Shown: in pieces, positions 23,080 to 34,245 of the stretch | Numbering within the stretch: the stretch's first letter is position 1 | Layout of the letters: each line of letters starts with the position of its first letter | Source of the DNA: Phytophthora colocasiae | Taxonomy: Eukaryota; Oomycota; Peronosporomycetes; Peronosporales; Peronosporaceae | Reading direction: 5' to 3' | Length of the DNA stretch: 64,000 nt | Assembly: GCA_018806915.1 (NCBI GenBank) | Contig: JAGKQI010000073.1 | Coordinates: forward strand, 682,001-746,000 | Made by a program: the position numbers and the translations under genes | The notes under the pieces: generated by a model | Seen by the model: only the letters and a program-made list of their open reading frames with translations | Database searches by the model: none | What the model was told of the DNA's origin: nothing

Positions 23080-23631
23080 CTACGCCCGCACGAAGGGCTC
23101 CATCCGTCCAGCAAACCTTTTGCACCTCGGCTCGGTTGCGGGGGGAGCACCACTCCTTTGCATTTTCGACGCTTGAGCAGCTTCATGTGTCCGGCCTACC
23201 GTCCTGAACTTCCATGGAGACACACCGATACGCGCATGCGTAGCTTCTTCAAACCGACTCGGCGCGTGGCCCTTGATGCGATCAATACATGGGTCTTCTC
23301 CAGCGGACTGCAGGTAGAGGATCTCGTCGGGCGGGCGGAACTCCGTGCTGGAATGGGGTGTTTCCATCGTGGCAAATTGCGGATTGACAGGATGGCACCA
23401 AGGCTCCAAGGCCTCTCGAGACTGTAGGAAGCCTTCGATACAGTAATACATACCGCTGCGAGCCAGCCAAGCGTGGTGGTACATTCTTGATGACGCTAGG
23501 CAAAAGCGGCGAGCATCCTTGACCAAGTTGAAGTGGTCGCATTGAGTGCGCAATGGAAGAAGCGTGGCAACAATGCTCAATAGTACAAGACGGAGCGGAC
23601 TTTGGTTCAAAACCAGTGGTTGCGTGTACAA
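23080..23631 (-). CDS. Doubtful secreted-protein ORF
   Basis: An uninterrupted 183-codon frame whose N terminus (LRLVLLSIVATLLPLRTQC) could be a signal peptide. I recognise no domain. A longer overlapping frame (23755-23282) shares the region, and codon use does not clearly favour either, so this may be random. It would be divergent from the amino-acid transporter by 275 bp. Confidence 0.3.
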   Translation of the reverse strand: MYTQPLVLNQSPLRLVLLSIVATLLPLRTQCDHFNLVKDARRFCLASSRMYHHAWLARSGMYYCIEGFLQSREALEPWCHPVNPQFATMETPHSSTEFRPPDEILYLQSAGEDPCIDRIKGHAPSRFEEATHARIGVSPWKFRTVGRTHEAAQASKMQRSGAPPATEPRCKRFAGRMEPFVRA

Positions 23632-23906
23632 TAGGTCTTCGGCAAAAGAGCTCGCTTGGTCGACGAGGTCGGTTTAAAGCTACCAATCGACCTCGGAAGT
23701 AGAACTCACAATAAAAAAGCAAACTACTCGTAAAAAAGTCATGCCGCAGTACCATTGCTAGGCAGTGAGGAAGGGAGGCAAACAGTTACTACTGAATCTC
23801 TTCTCAATGCTGCACAATGGTGCACAGTTGCTCTTTACCTGGACGTCAGTTTTTTTCATTCACGTGTTTTCAAGCATCGGTTTCGGGCAGTTCCTCGAGA
23901 CTAAAA

Positions 23907-25895
23907 ATGAATCGGCAGGACGGTCATTGCCCGATTTTCTCCACACTACACCTGCACATGTTCTCTCCCCGTTTAAACGACTCGTGCAAAGATTGCGATC
24001 TTCGCACACCCGCGCTCGTGCACGACATCGCTGAAGAAGGATCGGACATGACACGTGAGATTTACAGCGCCGCGTTGAAGGGGTCACAGGGTGAACTAGT
24101 CCGTGTCAAGTCGCTGCCGGATGTGAGTGAGGTTCTCTACAAAGACATCGGTTCGTGATAACACTGCAATAGGAGGTCAATGATTATGGTCTAAGTGTCG
24201 TGTTAATTCTGCAGGCAAGGCGTCGGACCTTGCTCAGCCAGGAGGATTCCGTCGCGACCACGTCATTGCCAACTTGCCCGCCGGAAGCACGGTCGTGCCA
24301 ACATACGTACAAAATTCATTTCTTGCATCACTCGGCCCCAGTAGCTTGGTACAGTCCACCTACCGCGACTTTGCCAACGATGCTATGCATCTCGGCGACG
24401 AGTACAGCGAGAATGTACGTATATCTTTTGTATTGTTATGAATACTGATTTCTGAACGGGGGTGCAATTGCAATTGCCTTGTATCCAACAGGAAGAGTTG
24501 ATCCCGTTATTCGGTAGCCTCGACGCGTTTCCTACAACAAAAAGTGAGGTCTCAACTAGGGGTGCATCCGTCAAGAAGACCATTTTTACGATCTTCAAGT
24601 CATTTATTGGCAGCGGGATTTTGTTCCTACCCAAAGGATTCCAGAACGGAGGGATGCTGTTTTCGATTGTGGGGCTATGCGTTTCGGCAGCGCTGTCAAC
24701 TTTTTGTATGCTGCGTTTGATCGAATGTTCCAGTGTGCTTTTTCACTCGCACAATCATCACAACGTTTCGTATGGTGTTGTGGGGGAGCAAGCTTTTGGC
24801 GCTATGGGTCGATGCGCGGTGAATCTATCGTTGGTGCTCTCGCAGATTGGGTTCTGCTGCTCTTACCTTATTTTCGTGGAGAAAAACATTGGAGAAGTCC
24901 TGCTGCATGCGTTCAACCTGCAGAGCTCGATCACGACGTCGTCGTGGACGCTTATTCTACTGCAAATTCCGCTCTACACTCCACTAGCCTGGGTGCGTCG
25001 GCTGGAGTACTTTGCAGCCACGAGTTTGTTTGCAGACGTCCTCATTGTGTTTGGTCTAGTGTACATCCTCAGTTACACTGTGAAGACACTCGAGAGTACG
25101 CCTCCTAACGAATCAACGTGGGAGTATTTCAATTCTGAGAACTGGGCGATGTTTCTTGGTGTCGCTGTCTACTGTTTCGAGGGTATCGGATTGGTGTTGC
25201 CTACGTACGATTCCATGGATGATCAGATCAAACACAAATTCCCAGCAATTTTGTCATGGTGTGTGGTGTGCATCCTGGTCATTTGCATTGTTTTCGCTGG
25301 CATCGTGTACGCAGCATTTGGTCAGAATACCCAATCGGTGGTGACTTTAAACCTGCCCAGCTCAGGTGAAAGCACGGGGACGATGGTCGTGCAGCTCACG
25401 TACTCTCTGGCTCTAGTGCTATCTTACCCCTTGATGCTGTACCCAGTAATTAACATCCTCGAAAGCAAGATATTCCCTTATCAGCGAGTCAAGGGCTTCT
25501 GGAGATGGAAAAAGAATGGGTTTCGCTTCGCACTCGTGTGCCTCACGGCTGTTATTGGGTACTTCGGCAAGGAAGAGGTAAGTTTTGTTTTGTTTGGCCA
25601 TTGTTCGTTCTGCTGGTTAATATCTCGGAATTGGAACTTGTGTACGTATCCAGCTGGATAACTTTGTCTCCATCATTGGAGGGTTCTGTTCCGTTCCGCT
25701 TGCTTTCATTTATCCATGCATGTTTCACTCGCGGTAAGTCTGTCTGTAGAAGTACATGTAGTTTTACCCGTGATCGCAACTAATTGTTTGTCTAGGTTGG
25801 TTGATCGGGGGCATCTTGTCAATGCCATTGTAGTTGTAATTGGCTTGTGCACGATGACTTTTGCCACATACCAGGCCGTTTCGACGTGGAAGTAG
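23907..25895 (+). CDS. Amino acid/auxin permease (AAAP) family transporter
   Basis: Five exons: 23907-24150, 24215-24414, 24492-25577, 25654-25733 and 25796-25895, all with GT-AG introns, join to 569 aa. A soluble N terminus of about 175 residues leads into 10-11 transmembrane helices, beginning with the family hallmark FKSFIGSGILFLPKGFQNGG (SLC36/AVT3 type). Later helices include AMFLGVAVYCFEGIGLVLP, which is also typical of the family. The last two small exons encode SIIGGFCSVPLAFIYP and a final helix ending STWK. It is presumably a proton-coupled amino-acid transporter of the vacuolar or plasma membrane; substrate unknown. ATG 23907 is the first in frame; 24050 is an alternative. Confidence 0.9.
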
Positions 25896-25919
25896 TTCCG
25901 GTGCTGAACCATTCAACTG

Positions 25920-25925
25920 AATAAA
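25920..25925 (+). terminator. Putative poly(A) signal AATAAA
   Basis: AATAAA 25 nt after the stop codon of the AAAP transporter gene. Sequence match only. Confidence 0.5.
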
Positions 25926-26631
25926 ATTCATAGACCTTGATGTGATAGCATCTGGCGATTTAGTAAAGTGACAATTATTACCACAAGGGAAGATCACTTG
26001 GCTTTTGTACGTGGCACCGACAGTTTTTTTTTTTTTTTTTTTTTTTTGGGGGGGGGGGTTAAACGGCTTGAAGATGCATGACCAGACCACTTAGTACTCT
26101 TTGAGGCTTCAACCGTTCTACAGGGGAAGGGTGGTAACTTGTACAAATTCCCGCACTTAGGAAAAGCACGACTTCGGAATGAGAAGCCCTTTACAAGCTG
26201 CAGCTGTACAATTCTGCTGGGCTTTACTATCGTCAGCAAACCGAAGCAGTGCTAGAACTTCCATTCACTGTAAAAGCTAATACAAGAGCGGTGTACACAG
26301 TCAGATGAACAGCACAGAAAAGGAAGGTAAAACTACCGGTAGGCGTAAAATCACAGATACCACAGAAACCAAGCTAGAATAAGGTGGGGCACACCAAGTG
26401 CGAACATCAGTCCTAGAATTGTGTAAAGCACGGAAGCCAGTCAATTTAAAAAGAGCCACACAGCTCTCAAAGAAGGTGACAACAAAATTGCTGGTGACTG
26501 CGCAAGAAACTACTCGTAAGATCGGCGTTAGTCCCAGATCCTCCACGCGCGCGCCACTGCCCCTCGCTCAAACACGTCCAGAATCTGATTGTTTCTGGCT
26601 CGCGGCTAGCAATTGTGTACGTGCAACGAAA
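25926..26631. other. Gene-free boundary between gene-dense block and repeats
   Basis: No supported gene. It holds the T24-G11 homopolymer pair and a weak open frame from about 26,398 that runs into the MULE transposase. I found no terminal repeat here. Confidence 0.5.
26024..26058. repeat. Homopolymer pair T24 followed directly by G11
   Basis: 24 T (26024-26047) and then 11 G (26048-26058). Exact lengths may be affected by sequencing or assembly error. Confidence 0.8.
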
Positions 26632-26712
26632 ATCGGTGACATAATAAACATCGGTGACAAAGGTTTTTGTTTATCGACCCAGCTCAGTTCCAAGCATTAC
26701 AACCACGGACGG

Positions 26713-28774
26713 ATGTCACGAGGTGAGGTATACTTGTGGGAGCTTGTCAGCTCCCTAAAGTCTGATCAGGAAATTAAACGCCTTCGCGACATTGAGTTTT
26801 GCTGCTCAAAAGTTACCCACTCGGACTCAGCACGTCCTTGCGCTATCTGCGAAACGAGAGAGCACCTAATGACAGAGCAGCGGCTTCAATGTGTGAGCAT
26901 AACGTGCAAGTTGTACGGAAAGTGTCGATTTCAGTGGAAGGTGTGGGTGTGCAAGCAGGTTGAAGAATGGCAAGTTTTTCACAATGGCGTTGATCATATT
27001 CGAGACGAAGCCGTTGAGTGCCAAGGACGCCACAGCACGGTCATAACCGAGGAGATGAAAAGGTTCATTTTACAGCAAGACAATTGCACCGCAGCAAATA
27101 TGGATCAATCTACGCAGTTCCGATATTGTCCAACCACACAGAGGCTACCCAACGCTACCACAAGTATCAAACTGTGCCGAGTGTCTTCGGCGCTTGCAAT
27201 GCACGAAGAATTGTGTTAGCGCAATCAAAGAGGTTCTTCGACAACATTGCTTCAATCCAACAGGCGACTTGGACAAGGCATTTTGTTTCGGTACGGATGA
27301 GGATGAGAGAGGATTTCCAAAGGTTGGAAGGGGAACAGACGACGATTCGTTTGTCGTTGGTATCTCAAGCCGTGGCCTTATTGACACTTGTTTAGATTTT
27401 GCGTCGGCCAGTCGATACACACTGTTTCACGCAGATGCAACTTTTAAGCTAAGTGATCTCGGATATCCTGTTATTACGTGTGGATTTTCAGATTCATCAA
27501 GATCCTATCAACTAGCAGCAATTTTCGTTGTAAGCCGGCGTACGTACAAAGAATACTCTATGTGTTTGAGTGCTCTCGTGAAACTAGTTCGGAAAGTCCG
27601 TCCGTCGTCGAAGTTACATATTGATGCCGTTATGGGAGATGCTGAGGATGCTCAGCTCAACGGCTTCCAGCAAGTACCAGAGTTCTCTGCGGCAACATAT
27701 CTCATGTGCTTCTTTCACGTGCTTTACAACGTTCACAAGAGAACTAAGCATTTGCTGCCAGAGCATCGCAAGGCTGTAATGGACGGCATCATTCGTATTC
27801 ATTACGTGGATAATATGACAGCATATTACGCAGTCAACGAGGAAGTACTAGCAAGCTGGAAGAAGATACCTCAGTTGCAAACGTTTACCATCTACTTTAC
27901 TGACCAGTGGCTGGAAAGTAGGTATTGGAGCTGGCAAGTTTTCCATACACCTTGTGGATACGCGACAACCAACAATCCTTGTGAAACTTTCAATGCTACG
28001 TTGAAAAAATATACCGGGCGGCGTAGGTATTACATGCAGCGATTATTGTCCATGTGCCTGGTCGTTGTCCGCGAGACGAAAAGGCTTCATCCTACTGCCG
28101 AAAATCAGATCCTGCAACCAAGTACAAATCTTGTGAAAGCTGCCAGTGCTTTGGTTGGCACTGACCGCGTGGAAGTGTATGCTACGGAGAATGCCGCTTT
28201 GTGTCGCGTCAAGCACATTTCTCAGGGAAGCGCTACTCAACAGCCTGAGCCGCGGGCACTGGAGGAGTTTTGTTGCGCAGTTGATGGTCCATTTGTAACG
28301 TCGTCCCAAGCGATGGATTTTCAAGAAGATGACAACCTTATTCTGGGACAGGCTCTTTTGATAAGAGAGGAGCGTGTGCGTGCTGCTAAATTGTACGACA
28401 ATATCGTGTCATGGTCGCTTCAGTACGCACACGTCACCGAAATGCCCGAGACCGGCTGGATCGTAGATGTGGATAAGTGCATTTGCACTTGCCATCATTA
28501 CGTCAAGTTTAAAATGTGCGCACACATCATAATCGCACGCAAGGCGAAACGACTTGGGCGTCCTGGAGTCGAGGATAAAAACGTGAAGCTCTTTAATCGA
28601 CAAGTGCGCAAGGTTTCATCAGCAAGGCCGAAGCAGAAGAAAAAGAAAACCCACGGCGTAACTCAGGAAACGACTGCCGAGACTGCTCTGCCGCTCACTT
28701 CTCCTCTCTTGGGGCGCCCGCCGCTTGCGTCTAGAGCGATGGACGTGCAGTTTATACTGTGTCTGGATACCTAG
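26713..28774 (+). pseudogene. MULE transposase, one frameshift
   Basis: The reading frame starting at ATG 26713 (MSRGEVYLWEL) encodes the N-terminal Cys-rich DNA-binding part. Near 27,145-27,150 (PTTQRLPN) the sense frame changes by one base into the frame that continues to 28774. The second part has a DDE core: ADATFKLSDLGYP (D1), AVMGDAEDAQLNG (D2) and TNNPCETFNATLKKY (E). A SWIM zinc finger follows (ICTCHHYVKFKMCAHIIIAR, CxC...CxH) and then a basic tail. With a single apparent lesion it is a fairly recent casualty, or the frameshift is a sequencing error. Confidence 0.8.
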
Positions 28775-28800
28775 GTCTATCATTCCAATTGCATAAGGCT

Positions 28801-28891
28801 GTTTGTCACCGTTGTCACCGAAAAAAAGTTTGTCACCCTTGTCACCGAAAAAAAGTTTGTCACCCTTGTCACCGAAAAAAAGTTTGTCACC
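28801..28891. repeat. 27-bp tandem repeat, 3.4 copies
   Basis: Units at 28801-28827, 28828-28854 and 28855-28881 plus a 10-bp partial copy; each contains GTTTGTCACC, TTGTCACCG and A7. Units 2 and 3 are identical, and unit 1 has one substitution. It sits 26 bp after the MULE-1 stop codon. Confidence 0.9.
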
Positions 28892-28960
28892 TTGGTATGA
28901 AGGACGATTGAAAAGCCCATGTTTATTAAACCGAGTTACCAGTCGCTTAAGTCCGAACTC

Positions 28961-29010
28961 TCCTCCTCCTCCTCCTCCTCCTCTTCTTCTTCTTCTTCAT
29001 CTTCTTCTTC
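28961..29010. repeat. (TCC)n/(TTC)n microsatellite
   Basis: About 50 bp of pyrimidine-only triplets, TCC then TTC, with one interruption. Immediately 3' of the 2OG/C2H2 pseudogene. Confidence 0.85.
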
Positions 29011-29073
29011 CATGTCGCTTCCCACCTCGCTCTCACTCCTTGTTTCTAGCATGTGATGATCGGTGTCGCTCTC

Positions 29074-29873
29074 CTAATTATCAGCTTCCAAGTCGTCAGC
29101 CAAGCGATGCCGACGAATATGCACATTCAATGAATTGCGCAGTGCATACGTGCGGTCACAATAACCGCATTGGTATACCCCATCGACGCGGCAACTACGG
29201 CGATGACCTGCCAAATCGCGGCGAGAAAACTCGAGCTCAGAACACCGGTCACACCGATAGGTGTTGAACACAACTGCCTCGGTAGCATTTTCTGTTTGCT
29301 CCACAGCTGCGACGCGAACGTAGCAATGCAGGCGATGATTCGTGCTCGTATAAGCGGCACCCGAATGAGCGAGATCACCACGGAACAGAAGTATCTGTCC
29401 CCGCCGAAGTGAAAGTGTTCGCCGACTCCCTCGTTCAACAGTACCACCAAATGCTCCAGGGTACACATGAAAGGAGGTCCCATCCATCAACGCAACAATG
29501 AGAGAAGCTTGCACGCTGTTAAGCTCCTGCAACGCTTTTGATGTTTCAAACGCAGGGTAGTCTCTGTGCGGAGCCTGGTCCTCACCGCCGCTGAAAGACA
29601 GCAACGCATGCCAGCCGTTTTCATCAACCTCCCACTCGTCGCGAGCCGGAACGACTTCTTCCACAACTTGTTGGTGGATGGTGCCTCATCGGAGACATCT
29701 GCTTGGTATCTGTGCTCATCCATCGTCAATGGGTTGACAGTCAAAAATATTCGATGGAACTGCAGCGATCTAATTTCAGACAATGCTTCAATGCAAATAT
29801 CGTCGGTTAGGCCAATAGATCCCACAATGTAGCCCATGTTCCAAAATCTAGCATACTCGCGTGCACCGAACAT
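29074..29873 (-). pseudogene. 2OG-Fe(II) oxygenase-like domain fused to C2H2 zinc fingers, frameshifted
   Basis: The frame from ATG 29873 (MFGAREYARFWNMGYIVG) is joined by a one-base shift near 29,665 to the frame 29664-29074. The second part shows a possible iron/2-oxoglutarate signature: HRD (HxD) in QAPHRDYPAFE, a distal His in RGDLAHSGAAY and an Arg eleven residues later (NHRLHCYV). Two zinc-finger-like units follow; the last, YQCGYCDRTYALRN...HIRRH, is a canonical C2H2. No GT-AG intron explains the frame change. It may belong to a repetitive oomycete family. The 2OG call rests on motif spacing only. Confidence 0.5.
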
Positions 29874-30642
29874 GGCGGCGATGCAGGTGATCAAGCGGAG
29901 CAGTCGGGACGAGCACGCTCAGCCGGGGGAACACACACGAAGAGCAGCCGGCGGAACAAGCACGCTGGGCAGTCGAAGGGCTGAGCGCGTGGAGAGTTCT
30001 AACACGCGCTGCAGAATTTGGGTTGTGGTGTGAATCCTGCGCACCACAGGTTGTAAGTGGTTTTGATTGGTCAATAAAATTTGCTTCTGTTCTGTGTTGT
30101 TGCGCCATTTCTATCTGTGCTGCTACCAATTTCGTATGTGGTATTCACCTTCCCTAAGCTAATACAGATTTTGACCAAAACTGTTGACCTGTCATATGGA
30201 AGCCAAAAAAAGGGGGGGACAGGCAAAACAAAAACAAAGTGCCACCATCTCCAAAAAACATCTACGGCCTCAAGATCGCCACTCGCAACGCAAGTACAAG
30301 TGAAGCGGATGATAACATCCTATGCAATGGGCAGCCTACGCAAGACTCTAGCTCGGTTGATGTATTATACCGTATGCTGAGGATTTCGAATCGGTTTTTG
30401 AATCGGAAGATACACTAGTTTTTGTAGTGAGTTCTACTATTGTATGTGTGATCATTGATGAGTCCACCCTGACGATAGCAAGAGCGTATCACACTCTCGG
30501 GCCATCCAACTTTGGCAATTTTTTTGCGATGTTTAGATCAACGCTAACTGTTGGATTGTGCATCGAGACCTGGCACAGTTTGAAGAAAGCTTGAGCAGCA
30601 GAGAACCAGGTCGCTGTATGAGAGAGGGCAAAGGCCTATGAG
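29874..30642. other. No gene recognised
   Basis: 769 bp with only short frames, an A7G7 run near 30,205 and an AATAAA near 30,074. Nothing supportable. Confidence 0.5.
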
Positions 30643-30773
30643 TGTTGGTCTGTGCTCAGATAGGAGCAACTAACATCAAGCAATTCAGTCTTCATATTTT
30701 TCCCTTTTCATCAGGAGCTTGTTGGAGCTACTGCTGATTGTCTAAGCTACTGCAGCTTGTCTGAGCTACAACA
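30643..30773 (+). repeat. Copia 5' LTR (short, about 131 bp)
   Basis: Starts TGTTGG and ends CTACAACA (TGTTG/CAACA inverted ends). It is followed after one base by the primer-binding site. A related copy in opposite orientation lies at about 60,686-60,810. The left boundary is inferred from the TG end. Confidence 0.65.
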
Positions 30774-30774
30774 A

Positions 30775-30788
30775 GGTTATGAGCCCAA
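30775..30788 (+). promoter_or_regulatory. Copia primer-binding site complementary to the tRNAi-Met anticodon arm
   Basis: GGTTATGAGCCCAA is identical to 63503-63516, the plus-strand side of the initiator tRNA-Met gene in this window. It is therefore complementary to the tRNA anticodon stem-loop. Internal 'half-tRNA' priming by initiator tRNA-Met is known for Drosophila copia and Ty5. Confidence 0.75.
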
Positions 30789-30879
30789 GTGGTGGTGGTA
30801 AATGCAGGCATGAGTAAGCTGATAATGTACACTATCCGAAGAACTGGCTGGTAAGGATTGACCAACGTACAAATGGGCA

Positions 30880-31368
30880 ATGATGATTGCTTTCAAGGAG
30901 AACGACCTGAAGACGATTGCTGATATAACCTTAACTAAGGCAATACTCTCCACGGCAAGTGCAGAGGATCAGGAGAAGTTCGAGAAAAAGCAAATTAAGA
31001 TCATGCGCATGATTAGGACGTTCGTGCCGCCCGAGGTTCTTCAGCAGATACGCGGCTAGGAGACCAGATAGGAGATGTGGGCAGAGCTTTGCAACCATTT
31101 TGAAGGGAAGCAGAACGAAGCGACCTACACGGTTCGTCGCTTGGATAATGAGCTTTGGAACAAGAAGCTCGATCCTGGAGGAGATGCAAATCTCCATCTT
31201 TGCAAGATGTTCAGCATAAGATCGGAATTGGTAGGCTTGCAGCACACTATTGAAGACAGTACGATGGTGGACATTCTGTTGGAATTAACTGTGTTTGAAT
31301 GCCTGAAATCTTCCATTCGCTATGGGGAGGACCCAAGTGTGTATACATACACCGGTGCGAGTTCATGA
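30880..31368 (+). pseudogene. Copia gag fragment
   Basis: Frame from ATG 30880 (MMIAFKENDLKTIADIT) to 31368 with two in-frame TAG codons near 31,055-31,070. The part MWAELCNHFEGKQN onward has the typical copia gag layout of a small helical domain of the UBN2 type. Inactive. Confidence 0.7.
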
Positions 31369-32644
31369 ATTAATCCTTGCAGCTGCTGCTCGTCAGAAAG
31401 AATTCAGAACTAAGCGCCAGGGGAAAACAAGGGGGCCATAAAGGCGGAGGTGCAAAGGAAATGATCCGGATAAAGGTGGAAACGGCAATCAGCAGAAAAA
31501 GCTCAATGAACAGCGGAAGACCCGACTGTGCTTTGTCTGCGTGACGGTCATATTAAATCAAATTGTCCGGAGCGTGAAGAGAAGAAGACCGGTGCTGTAA
31601 ATAACGATTCCAAGCGGAACCGCATGGGAACTTGACGCTCAGTCAAGAAAAAATGAGCGGTGCAGGGGAATCCAAGCGGAAACCGCAGGGACATTTGACA
31701 CTCAGCCAAGTGGACAATGTACCGCCACATATACTGCAGCAAGCAACAGATCAAGGGATAATGGCGGGATTGATGATTGCTGAGGCTCATTTGGATCACG
31801 AAATAATGTACGAGGTAAATGATCATGGTGCAGAAGTCGATGAAAGGCTTCTGGAGATCAGTGATCAAGAGCCAGTAGAAGACAACTTTACCGGTTGGTG
31901 ATATTTTGACACTCATCGAATTCTCACGTGGTTGGAGATCGCTCGTATTTCGTGAGCTGGACACGTCACAACTTCGTAGTATCCGAAGGATTACACCGAC
32001 TGTTGCAACACGTATTGTTGGTGTCGGGACTGTTGAAAATGACCACTGAAGTGAATGGAGAGCAGATGGTGACGAATCTGGAGGATATTTTCTACATTTC
32101 AGGTGCTGAATTCGGGCTCTTTTCACCCGGATTGGCACATGAACAAGGGTTTGACTTCACGTTTGATCATGACACTCAGGACTTCACTATACTTTGGGAA
32201 GGAAGAGCCGTGGTCCTAGCGAAGCCACAAGACGCACTTTTGGGTTTCTTAGGAGCGCATCTAGGACATTCAAGAGTGGAGCGGCCGGTTGACCGTCGTC
32301 CACTGGCAAACCTTACAGTAGCCGAAGGGGTAGGTGCATTATGGCACGAGCGCATGTGTCATACTTGCTCTCAATACCTGAAAACTATGGTGGATAAGGG
32401 GCTAGTGAAGGGCATGATGCTCACTCAGCGTCACCATGAAATTTGCGTTGCTTATCACTTAGGAAAGCAGAAGAAGATAGGTCATCGCAAGAAACTTGAC
32501 GGAGCAGCTATATGGTCGAATCAAGTGATGTATGCGGACCTGCTAATCACCAGTAAGGACAATCGGACTCTGTATGAAGCCATACTAGTTGTAATGGACG
32601 GATATTTGAGATTCGTGAAAGTGTACTTGTTGGGTAAATTCTAG
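31369..32644 (+). pseudogene. Copia zinc knuckle, protease region, pre-integrase and integrase start
   Basis: A damaged CCHC knuckle (DGHIKSNCPER) lies near 31,540-31,575. From 31928 a 238-codon frame contains a copia pre-integrase zinc region (ALWHERMCHTC... and YHLGKQKK, with the expected second Cys replaced by Tyr). The beginning of the integrase core follows (VMYADLLITSKDN and VVMDGYLRFVKVYLL). The frame then ends at 32644, where MULE-2 material starts. Stops and frameshifts lie between the pieces. Confidence 0.7.
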
Positions 32645-32772
32645 ATGGGTTCGTCTGAGCTTGAGCCCTCTGCCACACATACGCAACCTATCTTATCGGG
32701 ACATCAAATATTCCTGTGGTGGAAGCTACGGAACTTTGTTGAGATCACTTTCGAATTTGCCGTCTAGCTGTC

Positions 32773-34155
32773 ATGGCAAGTCAAATCGTGGACAGAGGAG
32801 GAAACCTCACAGTCCAAGCGACAGGAGAACGAGAGTTTGATACGACACTTAATCACCGGGGATTCGAGTGTACGCGTGCGTGGTTTTCGAACGTAAAGAT
32901 GGTGTTCAGGTGCAAAGTATACCGTAGCAAGAAATGCAAGGCGCGTTTGGAGCTTAGACCTGCCGTAGAAGGGTAGATTTTGGAGAACGTACACACATGT
33001 GTCGAGCCTCTGCATTCATCGACTGGGATAGAATATTGTACAAAGGTGATGAAAGATGGTACGCTTGCCATCTGTGACTTGACTCGGCCTGTACATGAGC
33101 TTTGGAAACAAGTCCGTTCAGAGTTCTACAAGGACGGCGATACTATTCGCAAAGGACAGTCGGAAGAACAAGTCTCAAGCCGTGTTTATCGTGCTCGGCA
33201 GAAACACTACGGCTCGCACATGCTAGGGCTTGTTGAGATCCCACCTCTCTCGATGGTTGAGGGTAAGCCGCTGAGCCTATTCCAGTTCCATGTCTCGCGG
33301 TCCAAAGCTGGCCCCACCATCAAGCCTGACCGTCTCTTTGGCTGGGCTCATCCAGAACTTCGAAAACTCTTGATGGACAACGGTATATCGGTGTTTTTCG
33401 ACGGCACCTTTCGTTGCGTGCCAGCCGAGTTCAAACAGTGCATGGTGCTAATGGTACATGATCAAGCGAGCGAGCTGTTCATTCCTGTATACAACATTCT
33501 ATGCAGTTCCAAAGCAAATGACATGTACTTCGACATTTTGGAGATGATCTATCGAGGCACAGATGAAAAGCTCGAGCCGTGTGACGTTGTCTGCGACTTC
33601 GAGCTGCCGCTCATTCACGCTGTTGAAAAACAGTTTCCCAACGCAGAGGCCATCGGCTGTTTGTTTCACTTTAAACAAGCAGTCCGTAGACGCATGAAAA
33701 GAACATACGGGATACGTTCAAATTACAATGGAGAAAGGTGTCTTGGGTGTACTTACGGTGATCGATCCAAAATTAGTGGTATTCGATAGTTGAAATGTAC
33801 AATCCGATCCTGGTGTATCCAAGCTGGTCTCTCATACTCTCGATCCAAGTGGAAGTTGTTTTTGGGGTACTTTCGCGCTACGTGGATTGACCGGTACAAC
33901 ATTGAGTCGTGGAATGTGAATGGCCTCGAGAACAGTTTTGTTGCGAGGACAAACAATCCTCTTGAGCGATTCCACCGTGAGTTGAACCGCTTATTTCCCA
34001 CCCCGCATCCCAACATTACAATCTTTGTGCGGACAATTCGGACAATCTCACAAGATGTTGTGACGAAGCTGTCGGGCGTTGCTCAAGGCCGTCGAAACAG
34101 AGTCAGAAACGCAACGCGAACAACGGAAACGTTCACAGCGTTCCCGCAGCTCTGA
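32773..34155 (+). pseudogene. Second MULE transposase (FLYWCH type), nested in copia integrase
   Basis: An N-terminal FLYWCH-like zinc-finger region (ECTRAWFSNVKMVFRCKVY, KCKARL) is followed by an in-frame TAG at 32974. The transposase core follows: VFFDGTFRCVPAEF (D1), DVVCDFELPLIHAVEKQFP (D2) and GCLFHFKQAVRRRM. A frameshift near 33,730 precedes ENSFVARTNNPLERFHREL (E). It is distinct from MULE-1, which has a SWIM finger and different core motifs. Inactive. Confidence 0.8.
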
Positions 34156-34245
34156 GCAGCATAAAGAGCATTTTGACGTTCCATCGCCAGTGGTGTTCAC
34201 TGAAGCTGACGCTGCGTCCGATTCCGATAGTGAAATCGAAATGGA

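Larger units (their letters stand above)
26634..28891 (+). mobile_element. Mutator-like element (MULE-1)
   Basis: A MULE transposase gene (26713-28774) flanked by oppositely oriented copies of the same motif. CGGTGAC occurs at 26634-26640 and CGGTGACAA at 26652-26660 on the left. TTGTCACCG-type copies in tandem lie at 28801-28891 on the right. I take these as the terminal or subterminal inverted repeats. The exact ends and target duplication were not determined. Confidence 0.65.

Noticed and set aside
23282..23755. Minus-strand 157-codon frame overlapping the doubtful secreted ORF
   Set aside because: No domain, no signal peptide of good quality and mutually exclusive with the alternative frame.
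28801..28891. CRISPR-like array
   Set aside because: Units are contiguous without spacers and the genome is eukaryotic.
28801..29267. Plus-strand ORF MSPLSPKKSLSPLSPKKS
   Set aside because: It is only the translated 27-bp tandem repeat plus the pyrimidine microsatellite.
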